NCBI RefSeq assembly: GCF_007859075.1
Contig: NZ_VOAK01000011.1
Location: 992,001 to 1,056,000, forward strand
Direction: 5' to 3'
DNA from: Gemmobacter aquaticus
GTDB lineage: Bacteria > Pseudomonadota > Alphaproteobacteria > Rhodobacterales > Rhodobacteraceae
DNA length: 64,000 bases
The notes below the pieces were generated by a model. The model was not told the origin of the DNA, ran no database searches, and saw only the letters and a list, made by a program, of their open reading frames with translations. Numbering within the stretch: the first letter of the stretch is position 1; each line of letters starts with the position of its first letter. The position numbers and the translations under genes were made by a program. Shown here piece after piece: positions 47,692 to 57,741 of this stretch.

Positions 47692-48480
47692 TTATCCGCG
47701 CCGCGACGATTGCGTGGCTGCCAGACGATCGTGCAGGGCCATGATCCGGGGTTTCAGTGCGCGCAGTCGCTGCAGGTCGGCGTCAGAGAATTCCTTCAGC
47801 GGCGCGCGGAACAGCGTGGGCAACCAGGGTGCAGCAGGCTCGACCGAAGGTGCCGGCGCCTCAGTCTGTTCGGGCGCAACTGGCGTTGCTTCGGTCGAGG
47901 ACGGGTCATCTTCCAGTAGGACCACGTCCTCGGCGGTCGACCATCCGAAGTCAAAACTCGTTTGGTGCGCCGCCGTATCGATGCGCGATTCCGTCGTCAA
48001 AATGATGGCCTCAGAGGTTTCCTCCGGTGAAACGTCCGGCGCCGCCTCGTTTTCGTCGCCATCATCTGGGACATCAGTCACAAGCTCTGCGCGCTCGGGC
48101 TGGGCCAACCAGTCGGTCAGTGCAACCACATTGTCAGGGATGGTGGGATGGGGCGTCTCTATAACCACCTCAGTTGCGGGCTCAGCAAGCTCATCCGCCG
48201 GCGCCAGCGTCGCGGACGCCATGCCCGAAACGGCCTTGATCCCCTGATCGCGCAGAATCTGTTGCACGCCGCGGATCGTCATGCCGTCATCATGCAGCAG
48301 CTTTCGTATGCCACCCAGCAGGGCCACATCCGAAGGCCGGTAATACCGGCGCCCGCCAGCACGTTTGACCGGCTTGATCTGCGAAAAGCGCGTCTCCCAG
48401 AACCGCAGCACATGTGCCGGTGTCTCCAAAAGCTCAGCGACTTCGCTGATCGTTCGGAAGGCCTCGGGAGATTTGTCCAT
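47692..48480 (-). CDS. MerR family transcriptional regulator
   Basis: A 262-residue protein with an N-terminal MerR winged helix ([28 protein letters not shown], then [20 protein letters not shown]). A long, acidic, low-complexity middle and a C-terminal helix ([22 protein letters not shown]) follow. No metal-binding cysteines are present. It is the last gene of the rpmF-plsX-fabH-ihfA group, a conserved position in this family. The regulated genes are unknown. Confidence 0.93.
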   Translation of the reverse strand: MDKSPEAFRTISEVAELLETPAHVLRFWETRFSQIKPVKRAGGRRYYRPSDVALLGGIRKLLHDDGMTIRGVQQILRDQGIKAVSGMASATLAPADELAEPATEVVIETPHPTIPDNVVALTDWLAQPERAELVTDVPDDGDENEAAPDVSPEETSEAIILTTESRIDTAAHQTSFDFGWSTAEDVVLLEDDPSSTEATPVAPEQTEAPAPSVEPAAPWLPTLFRAPLKEFSDADLQRLRALKPRIMALHDRLAATQSSRRG

Positions 48481-48494
48481 CTGTCAGCGTCCGT

Positions 48495-48797
48495 TCAGCG
48501 GTGCGCCCCGTTGGCCACGCGATCCTTCATCAGATGCGACGGCCGGAAGGTCAGCACCCGGCGCGGGCTGATTGGAACCTCATCGCCGGTTTTCGGGTTT
48601 CGGCCGATGCGGGCCGATTTGTCACGCACCGAAAAGGTGCCAAAGGACGAGATCTTGACCATCTCGCCAGACACCAGCGCGTCTGAAATATGCTGCAGCA
48701 CGGACTCGACCAGATCGGCCGATTCATTGCGCGAAAGCCCAACCTCTCGGAAGACGGCTTCGCTCAGGTCCATGCGCGTTAGGGTCTTGTCGCTCAT
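48495..48797 (-). CDS. ihfA: integration host factor subunit alpha
   Basis: A 100-residue DNA-bending protein of the HU/IHF family. [34 protein letters not shown] and [27 protein letters not shown] are the family segments, including the proline at the tip of the beta-arm. IHF acts in transcription, recombination and GTA/phage biology. The second of two adjacent ATGs (48797) is better placed after the GGGGGGG site. A consensus IHF site lies about 50 bases upstream. Confidence 0.96.
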   Translation of the reverse strand: MSDKTLTRMDLSEAVFREVGLSRNESADLVESVLQHISDALVSGEMVKISSFGTFSVRDKSARIGRNPKTGDEVPISPRRVLTFRPSHLMKDRVANGAHR

Positions 48798-48849
48798 CAT
48801 TCCCCCCCGGGTTTTCCAGAAGATTGATGGCTTTGGGTTTTCGAGTCAA

Positions 48850-48862
48850 TATCAACCACTTG
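48850..48862. promoter_or_regulatory. consensus IHF binding site upstream of ihfA
   Basis: TATCAACCACTTG fits WATCAANNNNTTR at every defined position; it lies between fabH and ihfA and suggests autoregulation. Confidence 0.55.
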
Positions 48863-48913
48863 CGCGCAGCAGTTCAGACGCGATCAAGGCGACAAATTGC
48901 GCAAGTTAAAGGC

Positions 48914-49885
48914 CTACCAGCGCAGAACGACTGATCCCCAGGCAAGACCGCCGCCAATCGCCTCGGTGACCAAAAGATCGCCGGGCTTGATCTGACCGCG
49001 TTCGACACCAACAGACAGCGCGAGCGGAATCGAGGCGGCGGAGGTATTGCCATGGTCCTGAACGGTTACGATCACCCGATCCATTGGCACCTGCATACGC
49101 TTCGCAGTTCCCTCGATGATGCGGATATTGGCCTGATGGGGCACAATCCAGTCCACATCCTCACCCGAGAGACCGATCTTGTCGAGCGCGGCATGCGCGG
49201 TTTGGGCCAGCTTCTCGACGGCATGGCGGAACACTTCCTTGCCTTGCATCCGTAGATAGCCGGTTGTCCCTGTCGAGACGCCGCCATCGACATAGAGGAT
49301 GTCCTTGTGGCGCCCGTCCGAATTGAGATCACAAGACAGGATGCCACGGTCCTGTGCGCTGCCGTCGCCTTCCTGCGCCTCAAGGATCACTGCGCCCGCG
49401 CCGTCACCAAAGAGAACGCAAGTGGATCGGTCAGACCAGTCCATAAGGCGTGAGAACGTTTCCGCACCGATCACCAGAACCCGCTTTGCCTGACCCGAGA
49501 CGATCAGCGCATTTGCATTTGTCAGGGCGAAAACAAAGCCCGCGCACACGGCCTGCACGTCATAGGCAAAACCACGTGTCATGCCTAGACGGGCCTGAAC
49601 CATGGTCGCGGCAGAAGGAAATGTCAGATCGGCAGTCGACGTTGCCAGCACGATCGCGTCGATATCATCGGGCGACAAACCCGCTGCAGATATCGCCGCC
49701 TCGGCGGCACGGGTCGCCATATCGGACGTCGTCTGTCCCTCGGCCGCAAAATGCCTGCGTTCGATTCCGGACCGGCTTTTGATCCATTCATCCGAGGTCT
49801 CGATGGTCTGCTCGAACTCGGCGTTCGGCACCACACGCTCGGGCAGATAATGCCCCACACCTACGACGACGGCGCGAATTGTCAT
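48914..49885 (-). CDS. fabH: 3-oxoacyl-[ACP] synthase III
   Basis: A 323-residue ketoacyl synthase that starts fatty-acid synthesis by condensing acetyl-CoA with malonyl-ACP. The catalytic triad is visible: cysteine in DVQAVCAGF, histidine in WIVPHQAN, asparagine in DHGNTSAAS. The glycine-rich end EAIGGGLAWGSVVLRW is typical. It overlaps plsX (ATGA), so the two lipid genes are coupled. Confidence 0.97.
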   Translation of the reverse strand: MTIRAVVVGVGHYLPERVVPNAEFEQTIETSDEWIKSRSGIERRHFAAEGQTTSDMATRAAEAAISAAGLSPDDIDAIVLATSTADLTFPSAATMVQARLGMTRGFAYDVQAVCAGFVFALTNANALIVSGQAKRVLVIGAETFSRLMDWSDRSTCVLFGDGAGAVILEAQEGDGSAQDRGILSCDLNSDGRHKDILYVDGGVSTGTTGYLRMQGKEVFRHAVEKLAQTAHAALDKIGLSGEDVDWIVPHQANIRIIEGTAKRMQVPMDRVIVTVQDHGNTSAASIPLALSVGVERGQIKPGDLLVTEAIGGGLAWGSVVLRW

Positions 49886-50982
49886 TTTTGTTCACCGCTC
49901 TCCTGCTCCGGCGCATCCTGCCCCGCGGCTTCGGCGGATGCAAGCCGGGCGGCGAGCCGATCATTGAAGCCCGAGCGCGCAAGCTGTGCTGCAAGGCGAA
50001 TTGCCGCTGAAACGCCGGTCTCGTCTGCCGATCCGTGAGATTTCACGACGGTTCCGTTCAACCCGAGGAACACACCGCCATTAACGCGCCGCGGGTCGAT
50101 CCGCTTTTGCAACCGCTTCAGCGAGCCGAGTGCCAGAAGTGCCGCGAACCTGGACAAAAGGCTTGCCGAGAACGCCTCGCGCAGCAGCTCAGAGACAAGC
50201 TTTGCCGTGCCTTCGCCGGTCTTCAGGGCGATATTGCCGGTGAAGCCGTCGGTGACAATCACATCAACGCGGCTGGAAGGAATGTCGCCACCTTCGACAA
50301 AGCCCACAAATTCGAAACCAGCCGCGTCTTGCGCGGCGGTCATGCGGTCATGGGCGATCTTCAGCTCGGCCCGGCCCTTGTGCTCTTCCGTGCCCACGTT
50401 CAGCAGGCCGACGCGCGGGCGGGCGAGATCGAGACCATTGCGGGCATAGGCCGCGCCCATGGTCGCGTATTGGAGCAGGTCTTCGGGCTCTGCCTTGATG
50501 TCGGCGCCCACGTCCAGCATGACGTTGAAACCACCCGGATTACGCGAGGGCCAGAGGCAGGCAATGGCAGGGCGGTTCACGCCCGGCAGCTTGCGCAGGC
50601 GGATCATCGCGACGGCCATCAGCGCGCCGGTATTGCCGCAGCTGACCGCGACCTTCGCCTCACCTTGCTTGACGCTTTCGATCGCTGACCACATCGACGT
50701 TCCGTCGCCATGGCGCATGACCTGGCTTGGTTTGTCAGACATCGTCACGACGCGGGGGGCGTGGCGGATCTGGACGCGCGCAGCGACCTCCCCGTGGCGA
50801 TCAACCATCGGGCGTAGCACGGTTTCGTCGCCGTGCAGGATAAAGTCGATATTCGGGTCGCGCCGGGCAGAGGCGACAAGACCGGCAACTACTGCTGCCG
50901 GCCCACGATCCCCGCCCATGGCGTCAACTGAAACGACGGTGCGCGCAGCGCCCTGGTCCGGAATTGAGGTTCCGTTCGACAT
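49882..50982 (-). CDS. plsX: phosphate acyltransferase PlsX
   Basis: A 366-residue enzyme making acyl-phosphate from acyl-ACP for phospholipid synthesis. Key segments are VVSVDAMGGDRGPAAVVAG, SCGNTGALMAVAM, VIVTDGFTGNIALKTGEG and the GGVFLGLNGTVVKSHGSAD stretch near the C-terminus. Lies between rpmF and fabH, the usual order. Confidence 0.97.
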   Translation of the reverse strand: MSNGTSIPDQGAARTVVSVDAMGGDRGPAAVVAGLVASARRDPNIDFILHGDETVLRPMVDRHGEVAARVQIRHAPRVVTMSDKPSQVMRHGDGTSMWSAIESVKQGEAKVAVSCGNTGALMAVAMIRLRKLPGVNRPAIACLWPSRNPGGFNVMLDVGADIKAEPEDLLQYATMGAAYARNGLDLARPRVGLLNVGTEEHKGRAELKIAHDRMTAAQDAAGFEFVGFVEGGDIPSSRVDVIVTDGFTGNIALKTGEGTAKLVSELLREAFSASLLSRFAALLALGSLKRLQKRIDPRRVNGGVFLGLNGTVVKSHGSADETGVSAAIRLAAQLARSGFNDRLAARLASAEAAGQDAPEQESGEQK

Positions 50983-51009
50983 CTCTTGTCAACAGGGCAG
51001 GGATGCGGC

Positions 51010-51216
51010 TTACGCCGCGTCCTCGTCCACGTCGACTTCTTTGCTGACCGCGACGACTTCGCGCGAGTCGTAGTGGCCGCAGGCGCCGCAAACGTGGTGC
51101 GGGCGCTTCAGCTCGCCGCAGTTCGGGCATTCTGCCGGGTTGCCGGCCACAAGGGCGTCATGCGAACGACGCATGTTGCGACGCGAACGGGTGACTCGGT
51201 TCTGAGGGACAGCCAT
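51010..51216 (-). CDS. rpmF: 50S ribosomal protein L32
   Basis: A 68-residue L32: [20 protein letters not shown] start and a zinc-type C4 motif ([18 protein letters not shown]). First gene of the rpmF-plsX-fabH-ihfA-merR cluster. Confidence 0.98.
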   Translation of the reverse strand: MAVPQNRVTRSRRNMRRSHDALVAGNPAECPNCGELKRPHHVCGACGHYDSREVVAVSKEVDVDEDAA

Positions 51217-51388
51217 GTCTCAACCTCGGGTAAGTTGGGGGGCAAGCCCCTGTTATTTCTTTGGTAACCGCCGATTCCGCATATGCGGCGACCGCTGGTT
51301 CCACGGTGTTTGCGAGGCGCGGAACATACTGGGATTCTGGCCGGGCGCAAGTGTTTTCTGCACGTTGCGGGCCATCCGGGGGATTCCG

Positions 51389-51952
51389 TTACTCGCCGTC
51401 CTTATGGGGTAGGCCGAGCTTTTCCGCAAGGCTTGCCAGACCGGAAAACGGCCGAAGGTCCTCGTCCCGCAATGGCTGAACGCCGGGCGCGGCATGGACG
51501 GTCTCGCCAAGTTCCACACCTTCGGCACGCGGATAAGGCGGAAGCGCAAGCGCCAGAGCCTCGGTCGCGACGAATCCGGCGTCGATCACATCGGGCAGGG
51601 GTTCGATCCGGTCATCCTCGGGGATTTCGGATTCGTCGGCCTCGGGCAATTCCATGTCGGCGATATATCGCCGCTCGACCCGTTCTTCGATGCGGGTCCG
51701 AACTGGAGCCAGCGTCACGATGCAGGGCTGCTCTACAACCGCCGTCAGGGTGCCATCGAGATCCCAATCGTGGCGCCCATGCGGGCGCAGCTCGCCCTTG
51801 AAACGCAGGTCCGTGACCGCAGTGATTCCCAGAACGGTCGCCAGCGCCGAAAGCGCGGTCGCATCGGGTTTCAGGTCAAATCGTGTGGGTTTTCGCGCGG
51901 CCAGTGCAGCGACGCGCAGAGGGTGGGAAAGGGGTAGGTCGGGGCCGGTCAT
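51389..51952 (-). CDS. DUF177 (YceD-like) protein
   Basis: A 187-residue protein of the DUF177/YceD family, the usual upstream neighbour of rpmF and linked to 23S rRNA accumulation in other bacteria. GELRPHGRHDWDLDGTLTAVVEQPCIVTLAPVRTRIEERVERRY and the acidic DDRIEPLPDVIDAGFVATEALALALPPYPR are the family segments. The ATG at 51952 is chosen because GGAGAG stands eight bases before it; an ATG two codons upstream overlaps that site. Divergent from bamE. Confidence 0.9.
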   Translation of the reverse strand: MTGPDLPLSHPLRVAALAARKPTRFDLKPDATALSALATVLGITAVTDLRFKGELRPHGRHDWDLDGTLTAVVEQPCIVTLAPVRTRIEERVERRYIADMELPEADESEIPEDDRIEPLPDVIDAGFVATEALALALPPYPRAEGVELGETVHAAPGVQPLRDEDLRPFSGLASLAEKLGLPHKDGE

Positions 51953-52127
51953 CTGCATCTCTCCGCTTGGGCGGCAAGGCCGGGATGCGTTCCTTCGCTT
52001 GAACAGCGGCCCGTCCTTCTGTAAGCCGGTGCCTGTGCTTGGCCGCAAGGCCCGGGCATGTCTGGTATTCGGATTAGGTTGGGGCGGCCGCAAAGGCAAG
52101 ACCCGCCGGTCGCAAGCGGGGAAGAAC

Positions 52128-52601
52128 ATGGCGGCAGCAGGGTTCGGGCGGTTCGGGCGGCGCATGGCGACCTGGCTCGCAGGGGCAGTTTGTGCCGTTG
52201 CGATCGCGGCATGCTCGCCGGTCTATCGCGACCATGGCTACGCGCCCAGCGATAAGGACCTTGCCCAGATCACCGTCGGCGTCGATACCCGCGAAACCGT
52301 GGCTGAAAAGCTGGGACGCCCCACTGCCTCGGGCCTGTTGAACGATCAGGGCTGGTATTTCGTTCAAAGCCGCTGGCGCCATTACGGCGCGCGCGCACCG
52401 CAAGAGATCGACCGCCAGGTCGTCGCGATCAGCTTCACGGAGGCTGGCAAGGTCAGCAACGTCGAACGGTTCGGGCTTGAAGAGGGGCGCGTCGTCACGT
52501 TGTCGCGGCGTGTGACCGAGACGAACGTGCATGGCGTGGGCTTCCTGCAGCAGCTGTTCGGCAACGTCGGTCGCCTGCGCGCCAGCGACATCGTCGACTG
52601 A
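52128..52601 (+). CDS. bamE: outer-membrane protein assembly factor BamE
   Basis: A 157-residue lipoprotein of the BAM complex, which inserts beta-barrel proteins. The lipobox is AIAACS after the hydrophobic ATWLAGAVCAVAI segment; the mature SmpA/OmlA domain has ITVGVDTRETVAEKLGRPTASG, then NDQGWYFVQSRW and VVAISFTEAGKVSNVERF. The ATG at 52128 follows GGGGAAG; one at 52164 is possible. Confidence 0.95.
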   Translation: MAAAGFGRFGRRMATWLAGAVCAVAIAACSPVYRDHGYAPSDKDLAQITVGVDTRETVAEKLGRPTASGLLNDQGWYFVQSRWRHYGARAPQEIDRQVVAISFTEAGKVSNVERFGLEEGRVVTLSRRVTETNVHGVGFLQQLFGNVGRLRASDIVD

Positions 52602-52689
52602 CGGTCACGCAGGCGTCGCAGCCGGCTGCTACAATGGACATAGGGCGCGTGAGCTGTTGTCGCGCCCGATCCGTGGACAGGAGGCCGAG

Positions 52690-53430
52690 GTGGAATCGCT
52701 GCATCGTGGACGCTACCGCGCCAGACTTGCCGGATCGGCCGAGGATGTTGCGCGCGCCCAAGCCCTGCGCCACCTGTGTTTTCATCGACGCGCCGGATCC
52801 GATGCCGATGACTTCGACAGCACTTGCCTGCATGTGCTGGTCGAAGATCGGGAAAGCGGCGATCTGGTCTGTTGCTACCGTCTGATGGTTCTGGCCGAGG
52901 GGGAGGCGATCGGGCGCAGCTATTCAGCACAGTACTATGATCTGTCTCAGCTTGTGCAGTTTCGCGGCCCGCTGGTCGAAATGGGACGCTTTTGCGTGGC
53001 CCCGGGCCAGCCGGATCCCGACATCCTGCGCCTTGCCTGGGGGATGATGACCCGCATTGTTGACGGCCATGGCGCGCGCCTTCTTTTCGGCTGTGCATCC
53101 TTTGCCGGAACCGACGCTGACGCCCATGCCGAGGCGTTCAGCCTTCTGCGCCAGTCACACCTCGCGCCGCGCAGGTGGCTTCCCAGGGTCAAGGCACCGC
53201 GCGTCTTTCGCTTTGCGCAGGCGCTTGCCGCACGCCCGGCCGATGCGCGGCGGGGGTTTCTGGCGATGCCCCCTTTGCTGCGGACCTATCTGGGCATGGG
53301 CGGTTGGGTTTCGGACCATGCGGTGATCGATGAGGCGATGAACACGCTTCACGTCTTCACCGGGGTTGAGGTCAGCGCCATCCCCGAAGCCCGCGCGCGG
53401 GCGCTGCGCAACGTGGCGCAAGGCGCGTAG
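52690..53430 (+). CDS. GNAT-type acyltransferase (OlsB-like)
   Basis: About 246-residue acyltransferase of the OlsB/autoinducer-synthase-like GNAT group; OlsB adds a 3-hydroxyacyl chain to ornithine in the first step of ornithine-lipid synthesis. Diagnostic stretches are RYRARLAGSAEDVARAQALRHLCFHR, the FDSTCLHVLVED segment and VEMGRFCVAPGQPDPDILRLAW. The start is GTG at 52690 behind ACAGGAGGCCGAG. A hairpin (GGGCGCG-N11-CGCGCCC, 52643-52667) lies in the leader. An OlsA gene is not adjacent, so the assignment is by family only. Confidence 0.85.
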   Translation: MESLHRGRYRARLAGSAEDVARAQALRHLCFHRRAGSDADDFDSTCLHVLVEDRESGDLVCCYRLMVLAEGEAIGRSYSAQYYDLSQLVQFRGPLVEMGRFCVAPGQPDPDILRLAWGMMTRIVDGHGARLLFGCASFAGTDADAHAEAFSLLRQSHLAPRRWLPRVKAPRVFRFAQALAARPADARRGFLAMPPLLRTYLGMGGWVSDHAVIDEAMNTLHVFTGVEVSAIPEARARALRNVAQGA

Positions 53431-53479
53431 GCGCCCTCTGCGGCTTGACCTTGGTCGCGCGCCTCGGTAGCTGCGGACC

Positions 53480-55291
<1,812 letters not shown>

Positions 55292-55305
55292 AGGAACGGC
55301 CACGA

Positions 55306-55731
55306 TCAGTGGCCGAACTCTTCGATGGAGCCGTCCTCGTAGACGACATGGGCAATCTTCAGCTCGGCGCTGGATTTGCGCTCGGCGATGGCGTGGAGCG
55401 TCTTGATGGTGGCCCGGTCATTCACCTCGAGTACGATCGAACGATGCTGGCCCGGCGCGATGGCCAGAATGCATGAGACCGGCAGCGAAACGTGCTGACG
55501 CACGCCAGGCCCCCGAAGGGTGATCCGCCCTGCCAATTCGACAATACGGTCGAGGGCAAATGAGGCGACCTTCAGCACAACCATGACCGGTGCGGTTTGG
55601 TCGGCAAGGGTGCCGCGGTCGAGCGCATCAATGCGCCAGTCGACAAGATCAATAACAGGGTCATCAAATGCCGACGCAGGCAGCGACGACAACAGGGAAA
55701 CAAGTCGTACGGGTACACGATCGGAACGCAT
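55306..55731 (-). CDS. hypothetical protein of unknown family
   Basis: I do not recognise this 141-residue product. It starts MRSDRVPVRLVSLLSSLPAS, has no signal peptide or membrane segment, and ends VYEDGSIEEFGH. Composition and codon choice look coding, and it sits only 14 bases from the end of the ABC-F gene, tail to tail. Another unknown gene lies 44 bases upstream on the same strand. The pair forms a small accessory-looking patch before tRNA-Val. Confidence 0.55.
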   Translation of the reverse strand: MRSDRVPVRLVSLLSSLPASAFDDPVIDLVDWRIDALDRGTLADQTAPVMVVLKVASFALDRIVELAGRITLRGPGVRQHVSLPVSCILAIAPGQHRSIVLEVNDRATIKTLHAIAERKSSAELKIAHVVYEDGSIEEFGH

Positions 55732-55775
55732 TGGCTATCTCGCAAATTCATGGGGTGGCAGCCCCGTTTCTTCAA

Positions 55776-56192
55776 TCACGACTTCCGGGTTTTGCGTGCG
55801 GTGAACTCTACTTCTGGGCTGGTGACGGGGGCTGAGACGGACTCGACCTGCGCAATTCCGAAGGTTTCGGTGCAGCAGCTGCAGCGGAACCACTCCTGGC
55901 CGTCCAGATCACCGTCTTCCGGCAGATAGGCGTCGATGCGCTGCTGCCCGCGACCATGCAAGAAGCACACCGGACACAGCGCATGCGCGACGCCGTTGGT
56001 GTAGGCCAGCGGCACAAAACGCAGGGCATGACGCAGACCGACCAACTCGCACAGCTGCTCTTGTAGATGGGCTGCAATGAACTCGGCGCGCGAGTTCCAG
56101 TTCGCAGCCTTGCGTGCAAGAACTGCTTCTGCCCTGAAGGCATCGTGTTGAATGACGCAGGTCGCCCCACGCAACCGGCTGATGTTTCCCAT
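55776..56192 (-). CDS. hypothetical protein with a four-cysteine zinc-site-like motif
   Basis: A 138-residue soluble protein of unknown family. The middle holds CPVCFLHGRG and, about 30 residues later, FRCSCCTETF, an arrangement that would fit a structural zinc or treble-clef fold. The N-terminal half is helical (AFRAEAVLARKAANWNSRAEFIAAHLQEQL). The ATG at 56192 is preferred over one 13 codons upstream. It precedes the other unknown gene on the same strand and may share its transcript. Confidence 0.5.
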   Translation of the reverse strand: MGNISRLRGATCVIQHDAFRAEAVLARKAANWNSRAEFIAAHLQEQLCELVGLRHALRFVPLAYTNGVAHALCPVCFLHGRGQQRIDAYLPEDGDLDGQEWFRCSCCTETFGIAQVESVSAPVTSPEVEFTARKTRKS

Positions 56193-56430
56193 GATCCGAA
56201 CCCCCAGATTCTGCGTTAATCTGGCGGGCAAAAGGGGCGTGACCGTGGCAGAGACGGGGCAGGGATCTGACCCTTCTGTGCACTCTCTGGTCTTTTTTCA
56301 ACGTGGCTTTGGCCAATCCCTCCCGGGGTCGGCCAATTGTTTGGCAGGGGGAAACGAACGCGGCGCCCGCCATGATCAGGCCGATGTTCGCGCGCCCGAC
56401 CTTTGCCACGATTCGAGACGGGCGCCCCCC

Positions 56431-56459
56431 TTGCAGCGACGCGGCGCATGCGATAGGCA
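56431..56459 (+). promoter_or_regulatory. promoter of tRNA-Val
   Basis: -35 TTGCAG, 17-bp spacer, -10 TAGGCA, 9 bases before the mature tRNA end. Confidence 0.5.
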
Positions 56460-56468
56460 GTCGCACAG

Positions 56469-56544
56469 GGGCCGTTAGCTCAGTTGGTAGAGCGTCTCGT
56501 TTACACCGAGAATGTCGGCGGTTCGAGTCCGTCACGGCCCACCA
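56469..56544 (+). tRNA. tRNA-Val (TAC)
   Basis: A 76-nt cloverleaf: acceptor GGGCCGT/ACGGCCC, D arm GCTCAGTTGGTAGAGC, anticodon loop TTTACAC on a TCTCG/CGAGA stem, T arm GGTTCGAGTCC, encoded CCA. Confidence 0.97.
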
Positions 56545-56573
56545 TTCTCCATAGCAGACCGCATCCAACGGGA

Positions 56574-57608
56574 TCAGCCGCCGGTGACCACGGCGTCAGG
56601 GATCTCGAATCTTTCCGCCCCAATGCGCACGAACCACAGGTCTGCTTCGCGCCGAACCTTGAGCTCCTTATTCGAATCGGCAGCACTGGGCTTTCCTTCG
56701 GCAAAGGAGATCAGCCGCTGCCCACCATCCGGGAAGGCGACAAAGACATCAGCCGAACCCAACCCGCGCCGTTGCACGCCAAAGGCGCAGGGCATCGCGG
56801 GCTGACCCTGATGATGGGCGCAGGGAACGAGCCCCGTCGCATCGAAGGGTTTGCCGTTGGGCGCAACAGGGGTGGCGACGCCGGGGAAGGGCTGGGCGGT
56901 GTCCGAGGGCGGGGCTGCCTCGCGCAGGTAGTTGCCGCGCACCCAGCCAACCAGACCGCGCGCATCGGAAGCGACTTTGCACCAGCGCTGTTCGTCAACG
57001 CGGGCGCAGCCCTGATTGCGCACCACCTCGCCCATCGCAAGATGCCCGCGAATCCGCTCGCTGGTACCTGGACCGTTCCGCACGTTCAACGTGTCGCCGG
57101 GTGTCAGGTTGGTGACCTCCCAGAAGTCCGGCCCTCCGGCCAGTCCGTCGGCAAAGTCGTTCACGGCCTTGGGAACGGGGGTGACAGCATGATCGGCCGG
57201 GACCGAAATCTTGAGCTTGAACTTGGCAACCTCGTCGCGTCTGGCGGCGCTGCGCATCATGTAGACGTCAATCCGGTAATCGCCGCTGACCGGAAGCGTG
57301 CCTTCGAACCGTTCGCCGCTGATCGAGCCTATGAACATCGCCTCGTTCGCGCCGGGCGCGGTCACGTTGAAATAGGCCGCACCGTTGGGCGAGCTCATCT
57401 CGACCTTCAGGGTCTGACCGGCACTCGCACCAACCAGAAAGCTTGCGCCGTCATAGCCTTTGATCTTGTCCGACACTTCAGCATGGTCCGATCCGCCCGC
57501 AAACTGGATGCGGCGGGTGGTGTCGGCGTTGGCCATGCCGGCCAGCCCAAGGGCGAGGGCCATGACAGCCAGGGCCCTGGCAGGGCGTTGAATTAGGGCG
57601 TGAAACAT
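56574..57608 (-). CDS. secreted SH3-domain protein
   Basis: A 344-residue exported protein. The signal peptide (ALAVMALALGLAGMANA) is followed by a beta-rich domain (about 30-140) and an SH3b domain (about 165-225: LTPGDTLNVRNGPGTSERIRGHLAMGEVV ... GWVRGNYLRE). A C-terminal region (FDATGLVPCAHHQGQPAMPCAFGVQRRGLGSADVFVAFPDGG) seen in many Rhodobacteraceae proteins closes it. SH3b modules usually bind the cell wall. The ATG at 57608 follows GGAGAG. It lies downstream of the RTX-Hint gene on the same strand. Confidence 0.85.
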   Translation of the reverse strand: MFHALIQRPARALAVMALALGLAGMANADTTRRIQFAGGSDHAEVSDKIKGYDGASFLVGASAGQTLKVEMSSPNGAAYFNVTAPGANEAMFIGSISGERFEGTLPVSGDYRIDVYMMRSAARRDEVAKFKLKISVPADHAVTPVPKAVNDFADGLAGGPDFWEVTNLTPGDTLNVRNGPGTSERIRGHLAMGEVVRNQGCARVDEQRWCKVASDARGLVGWVRGNYLREAAPPSDTAQPFPGVATPVAPNGKPFDATGLVPCAHHQGQPAMPCAFGVQRRGLGSADVFVAFPDGGQRLISFAEGKPSAADSNKELKVRREADLWFVRIGAERFEIPDAVVTGG

Positions 57609-57644
57609 GCTGGCTCTCCGCGGTAGCGTGATTTGCACGAGTGG

Positions 57645-57676
57645 CCCCGCGCCGCGCGTGGCTCGCGGCGTCGGGG
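57645..57676 (-). terminator. strong GC-rich hairpin between RTX-Hint and SH3 genes
   Basis: A 12-bp stem with one bulged base (CCCCG-CGCCGCG paired with CGCGGCG-T-CGGGG). No T-run, so termination would need Rho; it may instead protect the RTX mRNA end. Confidence 0.4.
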
Positions 57677-57741
57677 AGATTCGTGTCGAAGCATACATTT
57701 GCCTGGTGTAGCCCGGCTATCCGATGTGCGCAGAACTGCGT

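Noticed and set aside
55306-56544. tRNA-Val as the attachment site of an integrated island
   Set aside because: The unknown genes lie on the 5' side of the tRNA, there is no integrase and I see no repeat of the tRNA 3' end.
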